Shown here in pieces: positions 13,811 through 19,666 of a stretch of DNA of 19,666 nucleotides. The position numbers and the translations under genes are program-made. The stretch is from Paratractidigestivibacter sp963630635 (GTDB taxonomy: Bacteria > Actinomycetota > Coriobacteriia > Coriobacteriales > Atopobiaceae). A model generated the notes under the pieces. The model saw only the letters and a program-made list of their open reading frames with translations. It was not told the DNA's origin and searched no databases. Location: NCBI GenBank assembly GCA_963630635.1, contig CAVGOA010000039.1:1-19666 (forward strand), in the 5' to 3' direction. Positions within the stretch are counted from its first letter, which is position 1, and each line of letters starts with the position of its first letter.

Positions 13811-14599
13811 TTACTGTTGCCCGCCTTGCATCTCACACCAAGGACCCTCTTCGTCTGCCGTCAAGATAACCGGACCGTCATTGGTAATGGCCACGGTGTT
13901 CTCGTAGTGGGCAGCCGATTGGCCATCGCGCGTGACAACCGTCCAGCCGTTTTGCAGGGTCTTGCACTCGTACGTGCCCAAGGCAATCATGGGCTCGATG
14001 GCAATGACCATGCCAGCCTGAAGCTTGACGCCGCGCCCGGGACGCCCGTAGTTTCGCACCTCGGGATCCTCGTGCATCACGTGGCCAACGCCGTGACCAA
14101 CGTAATCGCGCACGACGCCGTAGCCGTTCTCCTCGGCCAAGGTCTGGACTGCAGCACCAATATCGCCCAAGCGATTACCGGGAACAGCCTGCTCGATGGC
14201 AGCCTTAAGGCAGTCGCGGGTGCACTCGCAAAGGCCGCGATCAGCCTCACTTACCTCGCCCACATAGAAGGTCCAAGCGTTATCCCCTACCCAGCCGCCA
14301 AAGGTGGCGCCGGTATCGATAGAGATGATATCGCCCTCGTTAAGGACAACCGCCGGAGACGGAATGCCGTGGACGATCTGCTCGTTAACAGAAGCGCAAA
14401 TGCTGGCAGGAAAACCGCTGTAGCCCTTGAACGTGGGCACGGCCTGCTGTGAGCGAATGAACTTCTCGACAGCTTGATCCAGGTCGTAGGTCGAAACACC
14501 GGGCTTGATAAGAGAGCCACACAGACGAAGAGCCGCCTTGGAGATTGCTCCGGCGGCCTTCATCTGCTCGATCTCTTGGGGAGACTTGATGCGAATCAT
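13811..14599 (-). CDS. map: Methionine aminopeptidase, type I
   Basis: This is a 262-residue protein that removes the first methionine from new proteins, using two metal ions. All ligands are present: Asp95 in ISIDTGA, Asp106 in VGDNAWTF, His169 in YVGHGVGH, Glu202 in IAIEPM and Glu233 in HYENTVA. The substrate-binding His77 is in EQIVHGIP. There is no zinc-finger extension, so it is the short type Ia. ATG 14599 overlaps the adk stop by four bases (ATGA), which points to coupled translation. The order adk-map-infA is standard in Gram-positive bacteria. Confidence 0.98.
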   Translation of the reverse strand: MIRIKSPQEIEQMKAAGAISKAALRLCGSLIKPGVSTYDLDQAVEKFIRSQQAVPTFKGYSGFPASICASVNEQIVHGIPSPAVVLNEGDIISIDTGATFGGWVGDNAWTFYVGEVSEADRGLCECTRDCLKAAIEQAVPGNRLGDIGAAVQTLAEENGYGVVRDYVGHGVGHVMHEDPEVRNYGRPGRGVKLQAGMVIAIEPMIALGTYECKTLQNGWTVVTRDGQSAAHYENTVAITNDGPVILTADEEGPWCEMQGGQQ

Positions 14600-15222
14600 A
14601 GACCGAGAAGATCCTTCACCTGAGCGTAGACCAAATCAACCGCACGGTCGCCGTTGACCTCCTTGAGGATGGAGTGGCCCTTGTAGTACTCAACCAGAGG
14701 AGCGGTCTGAGTGTGGTAGGTGTCAAGACGGCGCTGGATGGTCTCGGGCTTATCGTCGTCGCGCTGGTACATCTCGCCCTTGCAGCGCGGGCACTCGCAA
14801 GTGCCGGCAGGAGCGGTGTAGCCGCAGCTCTTGCAGGTGCGGCGAGAGCTCAGGCGCAGAACAACAGACTCGTCGGGGACGTCGACGAGAAGGGCGGCGT
14901 CAAGCTTGAGGCCCATCTCGGCAAGCTCAGAGTCAAGGGTAACGGCCTGTGCAGTGTTGCGGGGGAAGCCGTCCAGGATGAAGCCCTTCTGGGCGTCATC
15001 GGCAGCAAGGCGCTCCTTGACCAGATCGATGACCAGGGAGTCGGGCACGAGCTGGCCAGACTCCATGTAGCCCTTAGCCTTGACGCCAAGCTCAGAGCCG
15101 GCCTTAACGGCCGCGCGCAAAAGGTCGCCGGTAGAGATGTGGGCAAAGCCAAACTCGGCAACGAGCTTCTGGCCCTGCGTTCCCTTGCCGGCACCGGGTG
15201 CGCCGAGAAGAACAATGTTCAT
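14596..15222 (-). CDS. adk: Adenylate kinase with zinc-binding lid
   Basis: This is a 208-residue protein that interconverts ATP plus AMP and two ADP in the cytoplasm. The P-loop is GAPGAGKGTQ at residues 7-16, the AMP site includes HISTGDLLR, and FILDGFPRN lies at 81-89. The lid carries Cys130, Cys133, Cys144 and Cys147 (RRTCKSCGY and CECPRC), a Cys4 zinc site usual in Gram-positive enzymes, with one extra Cys142. DDDKPETIQRRL follows as expected. ATG 15222 has AGGAGAAAGG upstream. A strong terminator ends only 19 bases before the ATG, so its transcription must come by read-through of, or from a promoter close to, the secY end. The stop overlaps the map start. Confidence 0.98.
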   Translation of the reverse strand: MNIVLLGAPGAGKGTQGQKLVAEFGFAHISTGDLLRAAVKAGSELGVKAKGYMESGQLVPDSLVIDLVKERLAADDAQKGFILDGFPRNTAQAVTLDSELAEMGLKLDAALLVDVPDESVVLRLSSRRTCKSCGYTAPAGTCECPRCKGEMYQRDDDKPETIQRRLDTYHTQTAPLVEYYKGHSILKEVNGDRAVDLVYAQVKDLLGL

Positions 15223-15241
15223 GTCTTCGTGCCTTTCTCCT

Positions 15242-15276
15242 AAAAAAGGGGCAGACGAGAAATTACGTCTGCCCCT
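15242..15276 (-). terminator. Perfect intrinsic terminator between secY and adk
   Basis: On the minus strand, AGGGGCAGACG (15276-15266) and CGTCTGCCCCT (15257-15247) pair perfectly over 11 bp around an 8-base loop, followed by a run of T reaching 15242. It begins 10 bases after the secY stop. The T-run leads straight into the AGGAG site of adk. Confidence 0.92.
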
Positions 15277-15285
15277 ACAAAATGC

Positions 15286-16563
15286 TTACTTGAAGAAGCC
15301 GTCGTAGTTATGCATCTTAAGCTGACTCTCAATGGAAGACAACGTATCCATTGCAACGCCAACCATGATGAGGACCGACGTTCCTCCAAAAGCCTGGATC
15401 AGGGAGTTACCCGTGAACCAGAAGATGATCGTTGGCACCACAGCCAGAACAGACATGAACAGGGCACCAGGCAAGGTGACGTGGTCGATGACGTTCTTGA
15501 TGTAGTTGGCGGTAGCCGTGCCCGGACGAACACCGGGGATGAAACCGCCCTGCTTGCGCAGCTGGTCTGCAGTCTCGGTGGGGTTGAAGACCATCGAGGA
15601 GTAGAAGTACGCAAAGGCAACGATCAGGACAACCGAGAGAACCCAGTTGATCCAACCAGACGAGAGCGCGTTGGCAAAAGCCTGGACCCAAGCAACGTTG
15701 GGGAAGAACACAGCGATTTGGGCCGGCAGATACAGGATTGCAGAAGCAAAGATGATCGGCACGACGCCCGCGGTGTTCACCTTGATGGGAAGGTAGGTGG
15801 ACTGGCCACCCATCATCCTGCGGCCAACAACACGCTTAGCGTACTGGATGGGAATGCGCCTCTGGCCGCGCTCAACGTAAACGATGAGCGGGATGATCGC
15901 AACGATGACGACCATGGTGACAACGGTCAAGATGATGTTGCCGCCAGAGGTCACAGAAGAGATCAGAGACGTGGGCAGGCCGCTCATGATGTTCGCAAAG
16001 ATAATGAGCGACATACCGTTACCAATACCGCGCTGGGTAATGACCTCGCCCAGCCACATGATGATAATCGCACCAACAAGCATGGTAAAGATAACGATGA
16101 AGTCTTCCAGAAGCTCGGGGATGCCCATGTTCTGGAAGGAAACGCCGTAGCTCCTAAAGAGGAACAGGTAACCAACGGCGTTGAGCAGAGCAAGGCCAAT
16201 GGTGAGGTAGCGCGTGTACTGCGTAATCTTACGCTGACCGGCCTCACCCTCCTTGGCAAGCTCGCCAAGAGACGGAATCACCGTCTGCATCAGCTGCAGA
16301 ATAATCTGCGCGGTGATGTAAGGCATGATTCCGAGGCTGAAAACCGACATGCGGGAAAGCGCGCCACCAGAGAAGAGGTTAAGCACGGCCATAGCTCCGC
16401 TCGAGGACAGACCGGACTGATAAGCGCCCAGCATGTCCTGGAACGGTGCACCCGGAACGGGGAGATAAGCGCCAAACCTGTACAGCAGAAGAATGCCTGC
16501 GGTAAGGAGGAGCTTATTCCTCAGTTCCGGAACGCGAAACGCGTTGGCAAGTCCCTTTAGCAC
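15286..16563 (-). CDS. secY: Preprotein translocase channel subunit SecY
   Basis: This is a 425-residue integral membrane protein with ten expected membrane segments, forming the Sec protein-conducting channel with SecE and SecG. Signature stretches are FGAYLPVPGAP near the first segment, ALSRMSVFSLGIMPYITAQI, ITQRGIGNGMSLIIFANIM, the cytoplasmic loop VYVERGQRRIPIQYAKRVVG that contacts SecA and ribosome, and the loop ADQLRKQGGFIPGVRPGTAT. The start is GTG 16563 (MLKGLANAFRVPELRNKLLL), which overlaps the rplO stop by 7 bases, so translation is coupled. A terminator directly follows the gene. Confidence 0.98.
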   Translation of the reverse strand: MLKGLANAFRVPELRNKLLLTAGILLLYRFGAYLPVPGAPFQDMLGAYQSGLSSSGAMAVLNLFSGGALSRMSVFSLGIMPYITAQIILQLMQTVIPSLGELAKEGEAGQRKITQYTRYLTIGLALLNAVGYLFLFRSYGVSFQNMGIPELLEDFIVIFTMLVGAIIIMWLGEVITQRGIGNGMSLIIFANIMSGLPTSLISSVTSGGNIILTVVTMVVIVAIIPLIVYVERGQRRIPIQYAKRVVGRRMMGGQSTYLPIKVNTAGVVPIIFASAILYLPAQIAVFFPNVAWVQAFANALSSGWINWVLSVVLIVAFAYFYSSMVFNPTETADQLRKQGGFIPGVRPGTATANYIKNVIDHVTLPGALFMSVLAVVPTIIFWFTGNSLIQAFGGTSVLIMVGVAMDTLSSIESQLKMHNYDGFFK

Positions 16564-17006
16564 GCCTGCTCGACCTTTCCACCGGCCGCCTCAATCTTAG
16601 CCTGGGCAGAGGCGGAGACCTTGTCGACCTTGACGGTGAGCTTCTTGGTCAGCTCGCCGTCGCCCAGAACCTTCACGAGCTCAAACTGGCTCTTGATGAC
16701 GTTCTTAGCGAGAAGAGCCTCGGCGTCGACGGTCTCGCCGTCGGCAAAGAGCTCCTCAAGACGGGAGACGTTGACCGGGGTGTACTCGGTGCGGTTGTGG
16801 TTAATGAAGCCGGGGAGCTTAGGAAGGCGCATAGCCAGGGGCTGCTGGCCACCCTCGAACCCGGAACCCTTGCCGCCACCGGAGCGGGAAAGCTGGCCCT
16901 TGTTACCGCGACCAGCGGTGGTGCCGTGGCCAGAAGAGTTGCCGCGGCCAATGCGCTTGCGGTTCTTGCGCGAGCCCTCAGCGGGACGCAGATCGTTGAG
17001 CTGCAT
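16557..17006 (-). CDS. rplO: Ribosomal protein uL15
   Basis: This is a 149-residue protein with ATG 17006, preceded by AGGAGTCACTCACT. uL15 is a large-subunit protein needed late in assembly. It starts MQLNDLRPAEGSRKNRKRIG, continues with the Gly-rich basic region GRGNSSGHGTTAGRGNKGQ and GFEGGQQPLAMRLPKLPGF, and ends with the globular part KVSASAQAKIEAAGGKVE. The stop overlaps the secY start by 7 bases. It follows rpmD by 12 bases, the standard spc-operon order. Confidence 0.98.
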   Translation of the reverse strand: MQLNDLRPAEGSRKNRKRIGRGNSSGHGTTAGRGNKGQLSRSGGGKGSGFEGGQQPLAMRLPKLPGFINHNRTEYTPVNVSRLEELFADGETVDAEALLAKNVIKSQFELVKVLGDGELTKKLTVKVDKVSASAQAKIEAAGGKVEQAC

Positions 17007-17018
17007 AGTGAGTGACTC

Positions 17019-17204
17019 CTAGTTCTCTACAACATCGACAAGGTGCTTGACCTTGAAGATCATTCCACGGATGCTCGGGTTGTCCGGCTGCTCGACAGAA
17101 TCGCCGATCTTGCGCAGACCAAGAGCCTTGCAAGTAGCGGTCTGATCCTTCTTGACGCCACAGACGGCGCTGCGGACAAGAGTAATCTTGAGGGACTGAG
17201 CCAT
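17019..17204 (-). CDS. rpmD: Ribosomal protein uL30
   Basis: This is a 61-residue protein with ATG 17204 and GGAG in GGAGAACTAAAA upstream. It starts MAQSLKITLVRSAVCGVKKD, has the conserved LGLRKIGDSVEQPDNPSIRG and ends KVKHLVDVVEN. uL30 is a small large-subunit protein. It starts 2 bases after the rpsE stop, so the two are tightly coupled, and it precedes rplO. Confidence 0.96.
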   Translation of the reverse strand: MAQSLKITLVRSAVCGVKKDQTATCKALGLRKIGDSVEQPDNPSIRGMIFKVKHLVDVVEN

Positions 17205-17206
17205 TT

Positions 17207-17728
17207 TTAGTTCTCCTTCCCGACGAACATCTCGGAGACGGTGATGCCGCGACGCTCGGCGACCTTCTCCGGGCTGGAGAGCTCCTTCAGGCCCTCGGCG
17301 GCGGCCTTAATCATGTTAAGGGCGTTGTCGGTGCCGAGAGACTTAGAAAGAACGTTGGTGATGCCAGCGAGCTCGAAAAGCGGACGGACGGGGCCGCCGG
17401 CGATGACACCAGTACCCTCGACAGCCGGCTTGATGAGGACGCGGCCTGCACCGTAGTGGCCCTCAACGGTGTGAGGAACGGTGCCGGAAGCGGTGACGTC
17501 CACGTGGAACATGTTCTTCTTGGCGTCCTCGACAGCCTTGGAGATAGCCAGAGGCACCTCAGCGGACTTGCCCATGCCAAGACCCACGTTGCCCTTGCCG
17601 TCGCCCACGACCACGAGGGCGAGAAGGGACATACGACGGCCGCCCTTGACGGTCTTAGAAACGCGGTGAATGTAGACGACGCGCTCCTGAAGATCCGTAT
17701 CCTGCTGGCGCTTACGATCACGTGCCAT
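17207..17728 (-). CDS. rpsE: Ribosomal protein uS5
   Basis: This is a 173-residue protein with ATG 17728, preceded by TAGGAGGATTCA. uS5 lies at the mRNA entry of the small subunit and affects decoding accuracy. The N-terminal double-stranded-RNA-binding fold shows RVSKTVKGGRRMSLLALVVV and GDGKGNVGLGMGKSAEVPLA. The C-terminal domain shows GHYGAGRVLIKPAVEGTGVI, then GGPVRPLFELAGITNVLSKS. The gene is 9 bases downstream of rplR and 2 bases upstream of rpmD. Confidence 0.98.
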   Translation of the reverse strand: MARDRKRQQDTDLQERVVYIHRVSKTVKGGRRMSLLALVVVGDGKGNVGLGMGKSAEVPLAISKAVEDAKKNMFHVDVTASGTVPHTVEGHYGAGRVLIKPAVEGTGVIAGGPVRPLFELAGITNVLSKSLGTDNALNMIKAAAEGLKELSSPEKVAERRGITVSEMFVGKEN

Positions 17729-17737
17729 TGAATCCTC

Positions 17738-18106
17738 CTAGAACTTCAGGCCCGCGTTGCGGGCACCGTCTGCCAGAGCCTGGACACGGCCGTGATAAAG
17801 ACGACCGCCGCGGTCGAAGACGACCTCGGTGATGCCCTTCTCGACAGCACGCTTGCCCACGAGCTCGCCAACAAATGCAGCTGCGTCCTTGTTGGAGGCA
17901 ACCTTGCCGGTGGCACGGAACTCAGGATCAATGGTGGAGGCAGAGCACAGGGTGGTGCCGTTCACGTCGTTGATGACCTGAGCATAGATGTTTGCGTTGG
18001 TGCGGTGCACGCTGAGACGCGGACGCTCGGCGGTACCGGAGACCTTGGCGCGGACGCGGCGCTTACGACGCTCGAGACCGGCCTTCTTGGCCTGCTGCTT
18101 GTTCAT
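17738..18106 (-). CDS. rplR: Ribosomal protein uL18
   Basis: This is a 122-residue protein with ATG 18106, preceded by AAGGAGAAGGA. uL18 binds 5S rRNA together with uL5. The family stretches are RRKRRVRAKVSGTAERPRLS, VHRTNANIYAQVINDVNGTT and the C-terminal FDRGGRLYHGRVQALADGAR with GLKF at the end. A 69-base gap separates it from rplF; it contains a GC-rich imperfect hairpin at about 18121-18144, without a T-run. Confidence 0.98.
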   Translation of the reverse strand: MNKQQAKKAGLERRKRRVRAKVSGTAERPRLSVHRTNANIYAQVINDVNGTTLCSASTIDPEFRATGKVASNKDAAAFVGELVGKRAVEKGITEVVFDRGGRLYHGRVQALADGARNAGLKF

Positions 18107-18175
18107 TCCTTCTCCTTAGACTCGCCCCCACCTGACGGGGTGAGGGTACTTAAGCTATGGTCTAGGTGCTACCTA

Positions 18176-18712
18176 CTACTTGGCGGCCTTGCCGAGCTTG
18201 CGGCGGATGTGCTCGCCCTCGTAGTGGATACCCTTGCCCTTGTAGGGCTCGGGCGGACGCTTCATGCGGATCTCGGCGGCAACCTGGCCGACCTGCTCCT
18301 TGGAGATACCCTTAACGGTGATGTGGGTGTTATCGGGCACCTCGAAGGTGATGTTCTCGGGAGCGGGGTAAACCACGGGGTGAGAGTAGCCGAGGGAAAG
18401 GTCAAGGTCCTTGCCCTTAAGAGCGGCACGGTAACCAACGCCGGTGAGCTCGAGCTTCTTCTCGAAGCCCTCGGAAACGCCGGTGACCATGTTGAAGATG
18501 AGGGTGCGGGTGAGACCCTGCTGAGCGTTGGAAGCGGTGGACTCGTCAACACGCTCAACGATCAGCTCGGAGCCCTCCTCCTTGATGGAGATGAGCTCGG
18601 AGAAGGTGCGAGTAAGCTCGCCCTTGGGGCCCTTAGCGGTGACGGTGGTGCCGTCGACTGTCACAGTGACTCCAGCGGGAACCAGGACAGGCTTCTTACC
18701 AATACGAGACAT
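18176..18712 (-). CDS. rplF: Ribosomal protein uL6
   Basis: This is a 178-residue protein with ATG 18712, preceded by AAAGGAGACACAA. uL6 sits near the factor-binding site of the large subunit. It starts MSRIGKKPVLVPAGVTVTVD and has VTAKGPKGELTRTFSELI. The second domain shows ELTGVGYRAALKGKDLDLSL and GYSHPVVYPAPENITFEVPD, and the typical end RPPEPYKGKGIHYEGEHIRR. It lies between rpsH (27 bases upstream) and rplR. Confidence 0.98.
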   Translation of the reverse strand: MSRIGKKPVLVPAGVTVTVDGTTVTAKGPKGELTRTFSELISIKEEGSELIVERVDESTASNAQQGLTRTLIFNMVTGVSEGFEKKLELTGVGYRAALKGKDLDLSLGYSHPVVYPAPENITFEVPDNTHITVKGISKEQVGQVAAEIRMKRPPEPYKGKGIHYEGEHIRRKLGKAAK

Positions 18713-18739
18713 TTGTGTCTCCTTTCATTCCTGTCGAAG

Positions 18740-19138
18740 TTACCAAACGTAGCCGATGACCTCGCCGCCGACGCCGAGCTTGCGAGCGTCGCGGTCGCAC
18801 ATCATGCCCTTAGAGGTAGAGATGATGGCGATACCAAGGCCACCAAGAACGCGAGGAAGCTTGTCTGCGGTGGTGTAAATACGAAGACCCGGCTTGGAGA
18901 TGCGCTTGATTCCACGGATAACCTTGGAGTGACGCTCGCCGTACTTCAGAGTGATGTGAAGGGTCTTCTGGGGGGTCGTATCCTCGACCTCGTAACCAGC
19001 GATGTAACCCTCCTCAGCGATGACGCGCGCAATCTCAACCAGAACCTTGGTCGAGGGCATGGAGACCTCAGCCTTGTTGGCAGAGTTGGCGTTGCGGATG
19101 CGCGTCAGCATGTCCGAAACGGGATCGGTAATCTGCAT
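18740..19138 (-). CDS. rpsH: Ribosomal protein uS8
   Basis: This is a 132-residue protein with ATG 19138, preceded by AAGGAGAAGAAT. uS8 binds the central domain of 16S rRNA and in some bacteria represses this operon by binding its mRNA. It starts MQITDPVSDMLTRIRNANSA, then SMPSTKVLVEIARVIAEEGY, RISKPGLRIYTTADKLPRVL and the conserved end GLGIAIISTSKGMMCDRDAR with GGEVIGYVW. The 89-base gap before it, after rpsZ, has no clear rho-independent terminator. Confidence 0.98.
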   Translation of the reverse strand: MQITDPVSDMLTRIRNANSANKAEVSMPSTKVLVEIARVIAEEGYIAGYEVEDTTPQKTLHITLKYGERHSKVIRGIKRISKPGLRIYTTADKLPRVLGGLGIAIISTSKGMMCDRDARKLGVGGEVIGYVW

Positions 19139-19227
19139 TGATTCTTCTCCTTAGATAATGATGAAACTACGTGCCCGGTTCGCTCAAACCCGTGGTAAGA
19201 GCGCCTGAGCGGTAGAGCCCTTACGTC

Positions 19228-19413
19228 CTACCAGCTTGCCTTGCGGACGCCAGGAAGCTCGCCCTTGCTCGCGAGCTCGCGGAAGCACACACGGCACAGG
19301 CCGAACTTGCGATAGACGGAGTGGGGACGCCCACAACGCTGGCAGCGGTTCTGCTTGCGAGTCGAGTACTTCGGCGCGCGCGACGCCTTGACGATCATCG
19401 AAGTCTTAGCCAC
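19228..19413 (-). CDS. rpsZ: Ribosomal protein uS14, zinc-binding type Z
   Basis: This is a 61-residue protein with ATG 19413, preceded by AAGGAGGATTTG. uS14 sits in the head of the small subunit. It is the short zinc form, with Cys24, Cys27, Cys40 and Cys43 in NRCQRCGRPH and FGLCRVCF, and the end ELPGVRKASW. The longer zinc-free form (rpsN) lacks these. Its place between rplE and rpsH is standard for Gram-positive bacteria. Confidence 0.98.
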   Translation of the reverse strand: MAKTSMIVKASRAPKYSTRKQNRCQRCGRPHSVYRKFGLCRVCFRELASKGELPGVRKASW

Positions 19414-19439
19414 AAATCCTCCTTCAAAAGCTATCTTGG

Positions 19440-19459
19440 AGCCCCGGCCAACCGGGGCT
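19440..19459 (-). other. GC-rich hairpin between rplE and rpsZ
   Basis: AGCCCCGG (19440-19447) and CCGGGGCT (19452-19459) form a perfect 8-bp stem around a 4-base loop. It sits in the 64-base gap between the rplE stop and the rpsZ start. No T-run follows on the minus strand, so it is more likely an RNA-processing or stability element, or a weak attenuator, than a full terminator. Confidence 0.55.
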
Positions 19460-19477
19460 TCCTAACAAAATATTGGC

Positions 19478-19666
19478 CTACTCCGCCTTGAACGGGAAGT
19501 GGAAGGCGGTAAGAAGCGCCTTGCCCTGCTCGTCGTTGGGAGCGGTGGTCACGATGGTGATATCCATGCCGCGGGTGTGGTCGATCTTGTCGAAATCGAT
19601 CTCGGGGAAGATGAGCTGCTCGGTCACGCCCATGGAGAAGTTGCCACGGCCGTCGAAGCTCTTAGC
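19478..19666 (-). CDS. rplE: Ribosomal protein uL5, C-terminal part
   Basis: The gene runs off the right edge; 62 C-terminal residues and the stop TAG (19480-19478) are visible out of about 180. Seen are GRGNFSMGVTEQLIFPEIDF and DKIDHTRGMDITIVTTAPND, followed by the end LLTAFHFPFKAE, all characteristic of uL5. uL5 binds 5S rRNA and contacts the P-site tRNA. It is upstream of rpsZ in the same transcript, as in most bacteria. Confidence 0.97.
   Translation of the reverse strand, partial: AKSFDGRGNFSMGVTEQLIFPEIDFDKIDHTRGMDITIVTTAPNDEQGKALLTAFHFPFKAE

Noticed and set aside
18121..18146. Terminator between rplF and rplR
   Set aside because: The stem has an A-C mismatch on the transcribed strand and no T-run follows; the operon is expected to continue.

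Overview
The window looks like chromosomal DNA of an anaerobic, high-G+C Gram-positive bacterium. Codon choice, strong GGAG-type ribosome binding sites, a rubrerythrin, a membrane-linked LuxR-type regulator, a zinc-ribbon uS14 and an acidic tail on bL17 fit the Coriobacteriia, and a Collinsella-like genome is my best guess. This is an inference from reading, not a database match.

Layout. Bases 1-881 hold the 3' part of a glutamate-synthase-small-subunit-type flavoprotein, closed by a strong terminator. Bases 1058-2008 hold a regulator with two LuxR-type helix-turn-helix domains, one membrane segment and an outer domain, followed at once by a 37-residue membrane peptide. Bases 2118-3134 (minus strand) encode a DUF559-type nuclease-fold protein. 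On both sides of it lie pairs of a 20-bp dyad, TGTAC-N10-GTACA, and in each pair the two dyads are exactly 64 bp apart. Rubrerythrin follows at 3456-3992, then a nested inverted repeat. Bases 4133-8286 form a surface-glycan locus: three family-2 glycosyltransferases and a single-pass membrane protein that may be a divergent LytR-CpsA-Psr protein. A metal permease with a histidine-rich loop (8395-9393) and truA come next.

From 10349 to the right end, everything is on the minus strand and is the conserved ribosomal-protein region. In transcription order it reads rplE (partial), rpsZ, rpsH, rplF, rplR, rpsE, rpmD, rplO, secY, terminator, adk, map, infA, rpmJ, rpsM, rpsK, rpsD, rpoA, rplQ, terminator, truA. 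These genes make ribosome parts, the Sec channel, adenylate kinase, methionine aminopeptidase, IF1 and the RNA polymerase alpha subunit. A perfect terminator hairpin sits between secY and adk, so the adk-to-rplQ part is probably controlled partly on its own.

The most unusual signals are the four spaced dyads around the nuclease gene, the 9-base word GGCGAGAAG (11 copies on either strand, in several reading frames and between genes), and the two-HTH membrane regulator with its micropeptide. No CRISPR array, tRNA, rRNA, transposase or prophage gene was seen.
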